A DNA stretch of 64,000 nt from Citrus sinensis (GCF_022201045.2 NC_068561.1:18044501-18108500), one strand, 5' to 3'; positions 47,263 to 60,013 are shown, counted from the first letter of the stretch. Program-made: numbers and translations. Notes: generated by a model from the sequence alone, not told the origin.

Positions 47263-49115
47263 TCAGTGGAATTCAACTTGACAAAACTTGGAAGCTCTTT
47301 CAAACATCAATAACTCCTGACACTGCTTAAGCTTTTCCTGCCAAGTCCGTGCCCAAGATTTAACAATCAATTTTTCCAAACTAACAATATTCTTTAAGAA
47401 GTACTTGGCCAATTGAAATTCATGCTCGGATCCTCCAAAACTCCTCATTTCAATTTTCTTGACATGAAACAGCAGACAACGAGGTACAGGCTCTTCAAAG
47501 ATAAACCCGGAATCATGCACCTGATTTCGAAGAAAACAAATATTATAAACAAGAAATTGAGTACCATTTAATTTAAAAAAGTTCATCACATTCTCACCGC
47601 AAGACTGTGAATGAGAAGAACTTCTAAATTTGGCAAACTATTGAGGATGGCAAGAAGCAGCTTCCGTGAAGTTCCTCGAGTATGCACTTCCAAATATGTC
47701 AAGTTGGGGAATGTTGGAAAGAAATCCTCATAAGCCAAATCAAGAGCCTTTCATAGAGAGAAAAATAATAATAATTCAGAAAACAATAAATTACAAACAA
47801 AACTCCAGCTAACTGAATTTCCTAGAGAATAATTATATTATCCTAGTTTTAAAAAAATGTCAGTACAAGGTGATTGTGCAGCAAATTAAAGATAAAAAAA
47901 AAAAAAAATTAAGCATAAGAAGCTTCAAAGCATCAATCATTGGGTTGAGAAAGAACTTACAAACATAGTTTCTACGGACAAGGACATAAACTTTATTTCA
48001 TTGACTCCTTCAAGAAGCTCTAACACACGTTTAGCCTGAGGCAATGGCCGCTCCACATAGGAAGGCGATGGCCACTCAAAATAGGAAACATCAATAAAAG
48101 CTTCAGTTAGGGAATGTAATTCATGCACCATATAGGATACCAAAGCATGATCTATAATATGGAAGCGTTCAAGATTTGGAGCCCTAATCAAAATTTTGTG
48201 CTCATTGTAAGAACTTCCCTGATCTCCGATGTCAAACCTTATGCCTAACTTCTTCAGAGTAGGAGATGAAATATTAAAGTTAGTCACCACATCAGCATTA
48301 ACCAGAAGTCCCACTATGGACAATTCCTCAAGCACGGGGCAAGCAGAAAAGAGCCTCTCAGTCAAGTTGTTAGGGAGACAATACATTTCAATGTGAAGGA
48401 ATTTCAAACATGGGAAACACAATCCAGAGGGAGGAATGTTGATAACGAAATCTGAGTAAAGTACAAGAACCTCAAGTGTTGTGGAAGTGCAGAGGCTCTC
48501 AGGCAACTCAACAGGATCTTGACGCTCAAAAAAATAAAAGAGAGTATGCAGACCGTGACTCTCAAGATAAATTTCAATCTCACGAACATTACGCATAATT
48601 GCAGAAGAAACCCAGAATTTTAAAAGAGATAAATCGGTGAGATTCGAACATTGGAGGGAGAACTTGGCAAGGGTTGCCGAGTTAGTACGATCAAGTACCC
48701 AATTCACAAAATCCTCAAATCCAATACGAGGATAGGCATTCATGCCAGCAAAAGTATTAGTAAGTCCGAAAAGGGGATCAAGAGCACGCAAGCTTAACCT
48801 GTGTACAAACTTATCAAACCTTTGAGCAGTATCCTTAGTCAAAGCATCATCAATAGCTGGCCTTTCGCAAAACTCGTCGTCGAAGCAAAGATTAGAAAGC
48901 CAGGTCCAAACAAGGTTCCATCTTGAAGAGAGAATGCGAGTAGCCACGGCATGTTTTGCGGGTAAAAATGAAAGAATGTGACAAAGAATTGGATCAGGCA
49001 AACGACTGATCCTATCTTCGCTATCATGCTTGCCCACTTCAAGTAATTCGGGCTGTCTGCTGTGTGAGTCTGACTCTGATTCTTCCATCATCATGAATGT
49101 GCTCCAGCTCGACAT
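47263..49115 (-). CDS. F-box/FBD/LRR-repeat protein (intact, with an expanded region after the F-box)
   Basis: Three exons (49115-47961, 47747-47598, 47520-47263) give 520 residues, about 50 more than its neighbour at 36836-38530. The F-box at ~34-73 reads DRISRLPDPILCHILSFLP and VATRILSSRWNLVWTWLS. Between the F-box and the first LRR there are two similar units, RFDKFVHRLSLRALDP and GFEDFVNWVLDRTNSATL, where relatives have one; an internal duplication explains the extra length. LRRs follow (LPESLCTSTTLEVLVLYSD, CFPCLKFLHIEM, ACPVLEELSIVG). Exon 2 holds FFPTFPNLTYLEVHTRG. Exon 3 is the FBD domain (CLLFHVKKIEMRSFGG, ending CQVEFH). A GTG four codons upstream is ignored; ATG 49115 is the first, with three more ATGs at codons 8-10. 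The leader-intron motif lies at 49246-49257. Confidence 0.9.
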
Positions 49116-49889
49116 TCTGTTGATCACTTTTCATTTTCATTTTTTGAAGTAAAAACAATATATATATAGTATCACCTGCTCTACTTGAAATCAAGCCCAA
49201 GTGTAAGACAAATAGATAAGGGAGAGACAAAGTTAAAAGATGAAAGAACCTGATTAGATGAACGAGATAAACACGATGCTCCCAATTCGCAAATCAAGAT
49301 CACTGCCAAGCAAGCAAACGACGATCACTTTGTTGTAGAAGGAGGAACCTTAGTTCGATCGCCAGCGGTTTGACTTTTGATTATTATTATTAACGTCTGG
49401 ACAAAAAGCAGCGTTTGGTGTTATAAATTCAACGTCTACGTATGTCGAATTGAGAATATTCCCTTTCAAGTTGTCATCACCCTAGCTTGCTTGGAGAATG
49501 TGTTTGAATTATGGTAACACGTGACAAAATCTAAAAGATTCATAATATAATTGGTAAAATTAAAATAAAGTAAATACCAACCATAAGCATCGCATATAAA
49601 TATATATTTACCACCCGAAGAGGAGCTTAAACAAAAGGGTTTCTTTGGTGGCATTGGATGCTTTGTTTAAAGAACTGGATCGCTCTCAATGATTCTATCA
49701 AGACAACATATTTTAAGCATTGAGTTGGTGGAATGATATTATAGAAGCCATTGCAAACAGAGAATTTTGATTCCCATGATGCAAGGTACTATGCTTATTC
49801 TAGGTAAAACCATCAAAATGTAAGAGCAATCACCAACTTGTTTATTTGATTCTGACAAACATGTCAAGAAATCGGATTCAGATTTGGAG
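49116..49889. other. Leader and promoter of the F-box gene, then spacer
   Basis: 49116-49330 holds the leader with the shared CTAATCAG|GTTC junction (minus strand). The rest shows nothing I can name. Confidence 0.4.
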
Positions 49890-51159
49890 ACCTAATCATT
49901 TTTTTCCAAACTAACGCTATTCTTTTAGGAGTACTTGACTACTTCGAATTGACGATGTTTGTAACCTTCAAAATTCCTCATTTCAATTTTCTTGACGTCT
50001 TGGCATGAAACAACAGACAAAGGGGCATGGGCTCTTTAAAGACAAATTCGAAACCACGTACCTGATTTCAAAGAAAGCAAATATCATAAGCAAGAAATTA
50101 GGTTTAATTTAAAGTTGACCAAATTCTTACCTTCTGATTTTGAATAATCAAAACTTCTAAATTAGGCGAACTTTTGAGGATGGCAAGAAGCAGTCTCCAT
50201 GTAGTTCCTTTAATCTCCACTTCTAAATGGGTCAAGTTGGGAAATGTAGGAAAGATTTCCTCATAACTGAATTTGATTTCTCCAACCTTATATAAGCCTA
50301 ACTTCTTCAGAGAAGGAGACCAAAAGTTAAAGCTTTTCACCACACCAACATCACTCACAAGTCCCACTACCGAAAACTCCTCAAGCAGATGGCAAGAAGA
50401 AAAGAGCCTCTCGGTCAAGTTACGAGGGGGATTATACATTTCAACATGGAGATTTTTCAAACTTGGGAAACCCCAAGAAATATTGGTACAAAATGTGACT
50501 AATGAACAAGAACCTCAAGTGTTGTGGAAGAGTGGATATCCTCAGGCAACTCAAGAAGATCGTAACCGTAATGCTCAGGATAAAAGAGACTGTGATTGTC
50601 AACATGAATTTCAATCTCGCGAACATTACGCATAACTGCAAAAGGAAACCCAGAATTTCAAAATAGATAAATCATTGAGCTTGAAACAATGGAGAGAAAA
50701 CTTGCAAAGGGTTGCCGAGTTAGTCGGACGAGATACCCTGTTCACAAAATTCTCACAAACCTAAGGGTAGAAGGAATTGTTGGTGAACTCAACAGGAACA
50801 GCACGAGTGGGATTAAGAGCAGTCAAGCTGAACCTGTCTACAAAATTGTCAGAACTGTGAGAACTATCTTTAACAATATGATTGTTAATAGCAGGCGCCT
50901 CGCGTAGCTGGTTGCGGAAGCAAAGATTAGAAAGTGAAGCACAAACAAACTTCCATCTTGAAGAGAGAATGCAAGTTGCAACGGCATGTTTTGTAGGCAA
51001 GAATGAAAGAATGTGACAAGGAATTGGATCAGATAAATGACTGATCCCATCTTCGCTATCTTGCTTGGACTTCCTCTTAGTGTTTAACTCCATGAATGTG
51101 CTGGACGTCTCTGTTTGATCGCCGAGGAAGCTGGTGAAATGAATAAATGAAAATGGCAT
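49890..51159 (-). pseudogene. F-box/FBD/LRR gene copy, broken
   Basis: The amino part starts at ATG 51093 (or 51159) and has DGISHLSDPIPCHILSFLP, with Ser and Pro replacing the usual Pro and Leu of the F-box core. ATCILSSRWKFVCASLS follows. An in-frame TAG at ~50761-50763 ends this frame; reading on gives FVNRVSRPTNSATLCKFSL before a frameshift near 50640. A second open piece (50460-50104) goes from LRR repeats (RNLTERLFSSCHLLEEFSVV) straight into the hinge segment FPTFPNLTHLEVEIKG without the intron, so an internal deletion fused them. The FBD part (50060-49890) is fragmentary. The nearest relative is the intact gene at 47263-49115. The leader motif is intact at 51229-51240. Confidence 0.85.
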
Positions 51160-51619
51160 CCTCTTCTACTTCAATCAATTCAAACACAAAGTTTATAAAA
51201 GATTACGGGTCGAAGTGAACTGATGAATGAACCTGATTAGGCGAAAAATATAAACACGACACTCCCAATAGGAGAAGCAAAGGCACTTTTTAGCTTTACT
51301 GTAGAAGAAAATAGAGCTGCAGCTGCAGCTTGCAAAATTTCCTTGCTTAAAGAAACTATTTACGAATGTCAATAAGTAGATTACCTATTTATTAAAGGCG
51401 ACACAAAACGCACCGTTTTCTGTATTTCCATCTATATGTCGAATTAATGATTGCTTTAATTCATTTGCCCAGGACCAAAGTCAAAAGTCTAATGTCAGTC
51501 TCCATAATCCAGAGAAAGTTTCTAATATTTAGTTAAATTTTTATAAAAATGAGGATTTGTTTGATTTATAAATTCAAAAATATACAGTATACTTATTTAA
51601 CATTCAATCTTCATGTTGT
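51160..51619. other. Leader and promoter of the broken F-box copy; spacer
   Basis: Contains the conserved leader junction at 51229-51240 and the outer leader up to ~51330. Nothing else recognised. Confidence 0.4.
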
Positions 51620-52080
51620 ACCAATGGCTTAAAGGAACTCAACGTGACAGGCTTTAGAGCCTCTTTCAAGCATTAATAATTTCTGGAAAAACAATTCCCA
51701 AATCATAATTATTAAACCAAGGTCCTGCCATTGGTAGTCAGGCGTTCAAGATTTGGAGCCCCAGTCATAACTTGATACTCGTAATTTGCATGGAACTCTT
51801 TTTCTAATAAGGTTAATCTCTTCAAAGCAGGGGATGGAATGTTAAGGTTAAATGGCTTAGTATGATCACCCAAATGAACGTTTGTAGATAAATCTTCAAG
51901 CATAGGGCAAATGGTAAAGAGCCTTTCAGTAAAGCAGCTGTAACTGGGTCAATATGTGTCAACATGAAGATACTTGAGACTTGGAAAACATACTCTAGAG
52001 GCAGGAATCTTGAAAACAAAACCCCATTTTAGTTTGAGAACTTCAAGTATTTTGCAGGTGCAAAACAATTCGATGAGATC
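51620..52080 (-). pseudogene. F-box-family fragment (LRR part plus FBD end)
   Basis: The minus strand has CKILEVLKLKWGFVFKIPAS and RVCFPSLKYLHVDTY, then LEDLSTNVHLGDHTKPFNLN, ALKRLTLLEKEF and GAPNLERLTTNGRTLV. An abrupt join leads to the last codons of an FBD domain near 51640. It is closest to the intact gene at 36836-38530. No F-box or hinge exon. Frame breaks at ~51940 and at the join. Confidence 0.8.
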
Positions 52081-52772
52081 ATGACTTTGTTCAATTTTGG
52101 ATATGATACTATGATTTGTCAAGTAGATCATGATGAATTTATTAGTAAATTATAAATTTGCAGTAGGTCCAAATGCATTATCAATAAATTTTAATATGTG
52201 TTTTTGAGTGATCATAATTAATATGTGTAACTATTGAAACCTTCGAGAAAGTAGAACGTGAATCTCTGTCAAATATCTGGCGGTCAATGGAAGTATTCTT
52301 TTTACATTAGAAAAATATTTAGAAACAATAACTACAACAACAAATAATTCCACATATCCAATCCAAGCTTGATTCTGAAATTGACAGGACACATTCTCTT
52401 ATGATTTTTTTATGTAACTACACGTAAAGGCACATGCGGCAACAAGACTGATTCCGCAAAGCATCCTTCCAAGTCTTGAGAAGAAAGTTTGCATAGCAGA
52501 GCAAGGCATAGTCAAGAACTCAGTGGTCAGTACAATTTCTTTACCAATAAGTAATTGCAATGCTTCCATAGTATCAAACTGGGAGAGTGATGACATCTAA
52601 ATACTGCTGTTAAATCTATTTTTGTTACTAAATAAATTTGACAAGAGTTTAAAAACTATAACAGCAAAGACAGCAAATGGCATAAATAACCAAACCACGA
52701 AAAGATTTTTGGCACATACTTCATTTCTCAATAGCATTGTTTTAACATCCATGATAAGATTCATGTGTAAAT
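52081..52772. other. Spacer; 3' flank of the mannanase gene with copies elsewhere
   Basis: 52380-52470 resembles 39800-39900 and 52600-52760 resembles 41400-41520 plus 42000-42120. No gene seen. Confidence 0.45.
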
Positions 52773-54874
52773 TTACAGATCATCGTGGTAAAGGAATTCC
52801 TCCAGAGGAGTTTTCTTCTTGCAACCCCATTTACATTTTGTAGAACACAAGGAGTTGAAGGTTGCGATTCTTGTGGAATGAAGGGAAATGATGTTTGAAG
52901 TTGAAGGAGATTTCGAAAGAACAATTGCATACCCATCATTCATGTAGTCTGTTCCATCAGGGAAGAGCTGCCACAAGAGGCTGCCGGCTCCGCTGCCTCC
53001 TTTCTTCGTTGAGTTCAAGAGAGTTTTGTATACTGAGCTAATCAGTGTGTCTCGGAATGATGTGTTATAACCGGTGTCTTTTGCAGATACGCCGAACTCA
53101 GTAAATAGAACTGGCATTCTGAGATATTTCTCAGCATCCTCTATGTGTGCTTCCATCCATGATTTGGTGAATTGAAGATGGGCATCAGAAATAGTTTGTG
53201 AAATCCTTCATCAATAAAATTAATCAGTCTAACAGAAGTTCTCATAATCATATAATCAAAATTCCCAGGGCAGTATAAATACTTTACCAAGAATCAGCAT
53301 AAATATGAACTGAAGCAAAGTCAACACCAAGAGTCTGATGGTTCCTTATAAAATCAGTTCCAACTTGTGTAGCGTACGAATTTGGATTGAATTTAGCTCT
53401 GTCAGGGGCTGAGGGCCCATAAAATCCTTCCAATCCAATCTCCACCAAGTGCTTTGCATCAATGCTTTTCACATAAACTGCCATTTCTTGTATCCATGAC
53501 TGTGAAAGAAAGTTATTCAACTACTTCAGAATATGAAAGTGATTTGCTACCAACTACCACAATAGGATATGTAGATAACTAGATATGCATATACAGCAAA
53601 CATAAAATATTACGCCATCATTGAAAGAAAGAGAAGAAAAATACCTGCAGAGTATCACCAGAAGGATCTGAGGTGCATCGAGGCTCATTCATCAGCTCCC
53701 AAGCAAAAATTGTGGGGTCATTCTTGTAAGTTAGGTTTGTGAAAGTGTTGACTCTATTGAGCACAGTCTACATTCCAAAATATCAAAGAGATTAACACAC
53801 TTAGTTTTGCAACTAATATATTTTTGACATCAATGGCAATTTTTGTGGAATTCTAGTGGCCTATATATATAGTTGACAAACAGACAATCTCAATTGCCAA
53901 GTTCAATTTCTACTGCAACATATAAAAGATGGTTACCTTGACATGGGCCTTGTAGTAGCTCTTGAGAGTTGTATGAGAGAAAAACTCATCGTCTGAAGTC
54001 AAATTAAGGCCAGCAGCTTTTCCCCATTTAACATATTGTGCCTTGCCACCGTATGCATCCCAGTTGTTCGTTATTGACAGTATGAGCCTGATCTTATACT
54101 TCTTTGCTTCACTTATCACAAAATCCAGGGCCTGGAATTTGAGAAGCAATGATGAAAATAAAGAGCATCTAAAGTCTTGCTTTATAGAAATGGAGAGAAT
54201 TCATAACAAGAAGAAAAATTGCCTAAAGAATGCAGAATCAACTTTGGGAAAAGACTACTTTTTCTCCCATAACGTTTAGCGGAAAGGAATAAACTTGGAA
54301 GCATGAGAATTGAGAAGCAAGAGTACCTTAAAAACTTCTTCATCATAAACCGATGGAGATGTCTGAAGGGCTCGCCACTGGCCATCGTTAAATGCCCAAG
54401 TTCTACAAACTGTTAGACCAGCTGAAGAAGCTTGGTGAAAAAGCTCACTGACTTTTCCTCTTGTAGATTGATCCGCAGCAAATACCATCAACCAGTAAGT
54501 ATTGAACCCATTAACATAGAAGGGCTGGTCATTAACCACAAATTGGTTCCCTTGCTTCTGCACCATTTGCCAGTCATCATCTTCCCTAACTTGCAAGTCA
54601 TAAATCCTGCACATTGGAACAAAATAACTCAACCTTACAACCACATAGAAAATATGATCACCACAGCATATGGCAAATATAATGATCTCCAATGAGATTA
54701 CCCATGATGTGTGCTAGCATGTGACAAATGATTCTCTATTTCCTCCACTGTTGACTCAAATCCCCAATCACCATTGACTCCAAAGACTGTCCAACTTGAG
54801 TTTTCAATCAAAATCGTGAAGATAACCAATGAGAAAAAGGACTTAGACCCAAGTGTTATCTTGTGATAATCCAT
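52773..54874 (-). CDS. Secreted mannan endo-1,4-beta-mannosidase, GH5 family
   Basis: Hydrolyses internal beta-1,4 links of mannans in the cell wall. Six exons (54874-54702, 54606-54327, 54131-53937, 53767-53645, 53499-53288, 53205-52773) join in frame into 471 residues, near the usual 430-480. An amino-terminal hydrophobic segment ([16 protein letters not shown]) acts as signal peptide or anchor. The GH5 core starts at [19 protein letters not shown]. The acid/base Glu is in [11 protein letters not shown] and the nucleophile Glu in [21 protein letters not shown] and [10 protein letters not shown] are also conserved. The carboxy end carries a Cys/Lys-rich tail ([12 protein letters not shown]). 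Potential N-glycosylation sites include NLT and NTS. It resembles the plant MAN family; I cannot say which Arabidopsis member is its ortholog. A decayed copy of its last exon lies at 42121-42520. Confidence 0.94.
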
Positions 54875-55918
54875 GGTATTAAACAACTAAGCCGCATTTT
54901 TCGAACTTCCAAGGACCACATATTTATATGTTCCCATCAAATGGTTCTTGTTTCTAAGGAACCAAATTGTGATATACAAGAAGAGTATAGAAGAGAAGAT
55001 AAACACTTTACCTTTGAAGCGAAGGAAATTCCCTTCTTTCCTCGGCCATTATCTTCACTTTCTCTTGCAGATACAGATAGGTATAGAGAGATACGGAAGT
55101 TTGGTGTAATAAAGATTGTGACACACACTCTAAGCTAAGTCGCGAACTTACTCAATTCACTTCCAAGAATAAACGATGGGACCCAAAAGACAAAACATCT
55201 GTTATCGTTCGGATGTCACGATCTTTCTTCTTGGAGAAACATGATCGATTCTATAATAGGCTAAAAGGAAACTGTTCCTTTTCACATATATGATTAACCC
55301 ATTTCGGAATCAATCGTTACCTGAGACAGAAAGAAGGTAAATTGAAGCTGGAACGAGAAAGATACGTAAAAAAGTTTCAGTGGAAGCTGGATTGAGACTT
55401 CGTGTCGGTTCTGCCGGTGATTGATTTTACCCAGGTATGGCATGCGATCGGAGTTATTTTAAGTGATTTTTTTTTTTCAATGAATTTCAGTAAACTCTTC
55501 ATGTGATATATATTACACCAATTGCTATTGAAATGTTTCTATGCTGAGCTATTGCTTAGATTTACGTTTATTCTATTGAAAAAGATGGCGCTATTTAGTT
55601 CGATGTATAGAATCATAGGAGTGTAGTGTCACTGCTCGTAGGTTTGAGGAAGGTTGTAACAAATTTTTATCAATTCCTATGTGGCAACAGGTGCGTCAAG
55701 CAATCTTGATAATCTTCTGTAGTATTGGAGATACTAAACAAAAGCAGCTTAAGCCATGAAACCTGGCTAATCTAAGATACAATCTAGGCTAGCAAGATAA
55801 AACTCTATAAAACAAACCATGAAGCCCAGGGCCAAAATGAAGATTCTGTCACAAAAACACAGAATTTGAACAATATAGCTCTATACAAGCCACGAAGGAA
55901 AAGAGCTGTAGATATGGT
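54875..55918. other. Mannanase promoter and spacer
   Basis: Upstream of the mannanase ATG, no coding signal. The stretch 55640-55910 has the look of 3' downstream sequence of the eIF2-beta relic. Confidence 0.4.
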
Positions 55919-57088
55919 TCATGCCCCTGTATTTCGACGCCCAAACCTCGCAACAAAACCAGCCTTGATAGGAACTACAAATTGGCCAGACCCACACAAC
56001 AAAAAAACAAGAATCAAACTTATGTATTGTTAATATGAGTTTGAACTAGTAGTAATAAATAAATACGGTACCGATATTATTAATACCTGCTCACATATGA
56101 GAAAGAAGAGATGATTCCCATTTGTAAGTATAGTATCTGGACTTTTGCAGCAACCACATATGACAAATTTATCTGCAACCACTAACATAGAATAGTGAAT
56201 CATCAGAAAAATAGGCATTAACAGAAAGGGGTGCCACTAACATGGTTGCAGATCAACTACTGCTATAATATGTCAAAAAGTTAAATACACGAACTTACTT
56301 GTTATCTACGTAGAATCCCTTCAATGTATTTAGAAGCAAATCTACCCTTCACAACCAAATGCTGCTGTACATCAAGAGATCCACTTGTCTCCATTTCAGA
56401 TAGTAAAAATGTCACCACATTCTCTGGCTGCCTGTGCATCCTGAAAATGAATTAAATATTTACAATATGAAGAGAAATAACAAATTATCAATGGAGGTGG
56501 CAGTTGATGATAAGAAACATATTAAGTAAACACTTCCAATAAGATATGAAAATTAGAGAACAACTGATTTCTGAGGAAAGAACGTATAATAAACACTTCC
56601 AAACTCATCATATGTTATGCAGAGATCCATGAAATTCACAAAAGCAGTCTTCCTTGTGCCCTCTCTAAGAACTTGGGATTTTTATTTTTTTTTTGGGGAG
56701 GGCGGGGCTCATGGCAGTCCTTTGCTTATCTCTGGAAAGCTTGGGGTTATTCTCAAAAAGACTACTGAACAATCTATTTAGAAGCTGCACTTTCACAATA
56801 GGCATAGACAATATACAAGAGCACAATTCATTGCAGTAAAATCTCACTCACAACAATGCAGGGCATATAACATTTAAGAAATGAAAAATAGGTATATGAT
56901 AAGTCACGATATAAACACCTATTAAAGTTTACTCAACACATGGAGAATACAACAAAACCATATGTATTGAATTATTGAATGAATCCTCAGACTGCAAGAA
57001 CACGAAATATTTACCTCTTCAAAATTATAGTCTCAGTCAGATCCTTCCCAAGGATATCACAAGACTGTCTCTCCCCCTCCTTCCTTGC
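55919..57088 (-). pseudogene. Translation initiation factor eIF2 beta, intron-containing pseudogene
   Basis: eIF2-beta helps eIF2 bring initiator tRNA to the ribosome. Five exon-like pieces lie in gene order. 57088-57014 reads YPWEGSD, an in-frame TGA, then DYNFEE. 56800-56640 reads LFENNPKLSRDKQRTAM and, after a break, QVLREGTRKTAFVNFMDLC. 56443-56302 reads MHRQPENVVTFLLSEM and GSLDVQQHLVVKGRFASKY. 56180-56086 holds the first half of the zinc site (VICGCCKSPDTIL, LFFLICEQ). 55990-55919 reads CGSGQFVVPIKAGFVARFGR to a normal stop. Together they cover about the last 170 of ~270 residues. Intron remnants remain, so it arose by DNA duplication, not retrocopying. An internal stop, a frameshift and a lost acceptor AG before the last exon make function unlikely. 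The basic Lys-block amino end was not found. Confidence 0.85.
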
Positions 57089-60000
57089 CTACATCACTCC
57101 AGAAGATGACATAAATATCATCTTAATTGATCTGTCGTAAGGTTTTAAGGATTCTGAGCTATATTCCTTTACCCAAGATTAATAACTTTACAATAGACAA
57201 TAAGCACTACCGTCAGATATGTTGTTTAAGCACATGAAGAATGGGCCCCATAATGGGCTTAACTTACATTTTATGTAAGTAACATTCCGAGAAGTTGGAT
57301 TCCTTAATTTGCAGATCCAACGGGTGTGGTGAAACATAACCTAAAATTAGGTTTAGGTAGTGGTTGGAAATTCATTTTTAAAAACAAAAGAATGGATACT
57401 TGCTAAAACGGTTGTCGAAAAAAGCAAGCTAAGGGATTAGTCGGAAAAGACAATTTTAGATGGAAATGATAAGTGATGAGTGGTCGCTGGAAAATCCAGA
57501 AAATTGAAGACAGAAAGTACAGTAATTAGGTTTTGAAAGTGGAAAGCAACAGAAGCAGCAAATGAGATAACCAAATTCCTATTTCATTTTTTCCTATCAA
57601 AAATTAGGGAAACCAAAAAAATTGCAGCCCCATAAAATCGAAGCTACAGGCGCTGGAATGTGGCAGAAATTACGAATTACACAGTGTAGTCCAAGAAGAT
57701 ATTAAAGGAAGTATAATATTTTTAAGTCTTATTTTCGCATTTCATACTTATATAACATTTGAAATAATTATTAAAGCATCTACTCCTTAATTCAATCGAA
57801 TCGCACCTAAAAACTATTACAATATATATATATTTTGTTGATAAATTTCAAGTTACACTAACACATACATTTATAGTTTTATAACACTTCTAATTAACCA
57901 AAAAAATTGCTTAAATTAACAGACATAACATAAGAAGCTCCATGTTTTATTTACATATCGGGTAAAACATAACAAAGCTTTATATACATATACAAGTGCT
58001 ACAATATACACACATAAACATAAAAACATCATTTCCCATGCTGCCTTCTTCCATTCTGTGCATCCAGTTCTGCAATTTTTTTTCTCTTTGAATAAATAGT
58101 TGCCAACTTTGACTCCTGAGGCTGGGATGCAACCCACAAACTTCCTAATTGTTACACTGACACATCTACATTTGACATTAACCAAAAGTTCCGTCAAATT
58201 ACATATCAACCAAGATAATAACAAAAAAATTTCACGAAATATGCAATGGCCAACGTCATTGTTGGAGTTTTTTTCTCACCTTCTCCAATTTTGCATTTGT
58301 TCCAAGATGCACCTCTTATTTCATTCTTAGGTGTCATAAATGGTGATGGATCATGTAACTTCGGAGCAAAACTAACTAAAGTATCGAAAGATTATTGGCG
58401 CTCTGTCAGCACCGCACCCACTCTTGCTTCTTATTGCATCCCTAATCTAAATAAACAAAATATTCTGAAGCTCCATTTCTGTAAATGCTAATAACAAAGT
58501 CAAAATTTAAACTTTTCCCTTAATTTAGCAAGGACATCAAGGTTTCAATTTGTTAACTAATTAATATATTCTAGTTTTGAATTACAGATATTGCAGGCAT
58601 TGCATTGAATTGTACGAACTGTACAAATACAATTACAAAGAATGGCACCGCGAATAAAAGGAAAATATTGTACAGAATAGAATATATTCTATATAACTCC
58701 TATATATTCATCGTACTCTGCTAAAACAGAGAGAACATAATAAAAGGAAAGGAGAAAATTATTAATTTTACAGAACCCAAAAGAAGAAAAAATATTGTTA
58801 TGGAAAAATGAAATTAAGAAGGTAATTTAGCTTCTTTCCTTCATTCTTAGAGAACTACAACGTAACATGATTCATGGTGGCTCTGAAAAACAACTCAAAA
58901 CAGAGATACTAAACAAACCAAAGTACAGATGCACAGCAACAGAAGCTAGCAGCGGCATACAACCCTCATTTATATTAATAAATAAACCAAACTACAAATA
59001 CTGAGCATAATAATCCAGCAGCAGCAGAAGAATCAATCACCAGCATACAAACCTCACATATATTCATCATATTAACCAAATATATGCCCTTGTTGGCTCT
59101 GAATAACAACTCAAAACAGAGATACTAAACAAACCAAAGTACAGATGCACAGCAACAGAAGCTAGCAGCGGCATACAACCCTCATTTATATTAATAAATA
59201 AACCAAACTACAAATACTCAGCAGAAGAATCAATCACCAGCATACAAACCTCACATATATTCATCATATTAACCAAATATATTCATCAATTTTAGCCAAA
59301 TATTTCTAGGCTAACGCTATTCAGACATTTCATCGAACACTTGATGAATATGGTCCATTTAAGACTTTCAAGCAGGATAAATTAATCGCTGATATTACAA
59401 GTTCATTATTCCAACGGAAAAAAATAACGAAATATATTATAAATTTTTCAAACACTCTCTAACCTGTGAAACTGCAGCTCCCCGTCATTTTTCCATGTAC
59501 TAGTAACGGATAGAACTCTGAAACCATTTTTTTTCCCCCTCGATTTTCAGCCTTTGTTCAATACAATCAAATATAAAGCTATATGAAATTTTCGCATATT
59601 TAGTTGCAGCAGCGAGCTGTTGCTTCTTCAATAATCCTCTTTCAAAAGTCGCGTAAATTTTTTTCTCTTTCCAATTTTTCCTTTCTTTTCAAAATTTTCA
59701 GTGATTACCGCCTTACCTTCAACCGGCTGTAATGATAAACGCATGGGATTGACTTTACCATTGACCCATTTTGCAACTGGTTTCCATCCGGTTTCAACAA
59801 GTTTTTATTACCCCCCCCCCAAATTAACACATGTTGCACTTACATCAATTAAATAGTCATATCAGTTATGTTTCTTACATAAAATGTATCGTAAGCTTAC
59901 CCCTGAAACTGAGCAGCGTTTGGAAATTGGTCTTGCGCGACACTTGTCAGTTTTTTTCATTTTTTTATAGCTTTTCGTTACATTTCTGACAATTAAAAAC
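57089..60000. other. Gene-poor region with a 216-bp tandem duplication (58880-59291)
   Basis: No gene supported. An open frame at 58246-58491 (plus) has no domain. (TA)n and A/T runs are frequent near 57820. The tandem duplication is listed separately. Confidence 0.45.
58880..59291. repeat. Tandem duplication, ~216-bp unit
   Basis: Copy 1 begins GCTCTGAAAAACAACTC at 58880 and copy 2 GCTCTGAATAACAACTC at 59096. They are nearly identical along their length, except that copy 2 lacks ~19 bases (the TAATAATCCAGCAGCAG part). Near-identity means a recent event. Each unit includes AAACCTCACATATATTCATC. Confidence 0.92.
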
Positions 60001-60013
60001 TTATAGTGCCCCT

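Noticed and set aside
58246-58491. 81-codon frame in gene-poor DNA
   Set aside because: No known motif, no splice partner, not linked to the eIF2-beta relic.
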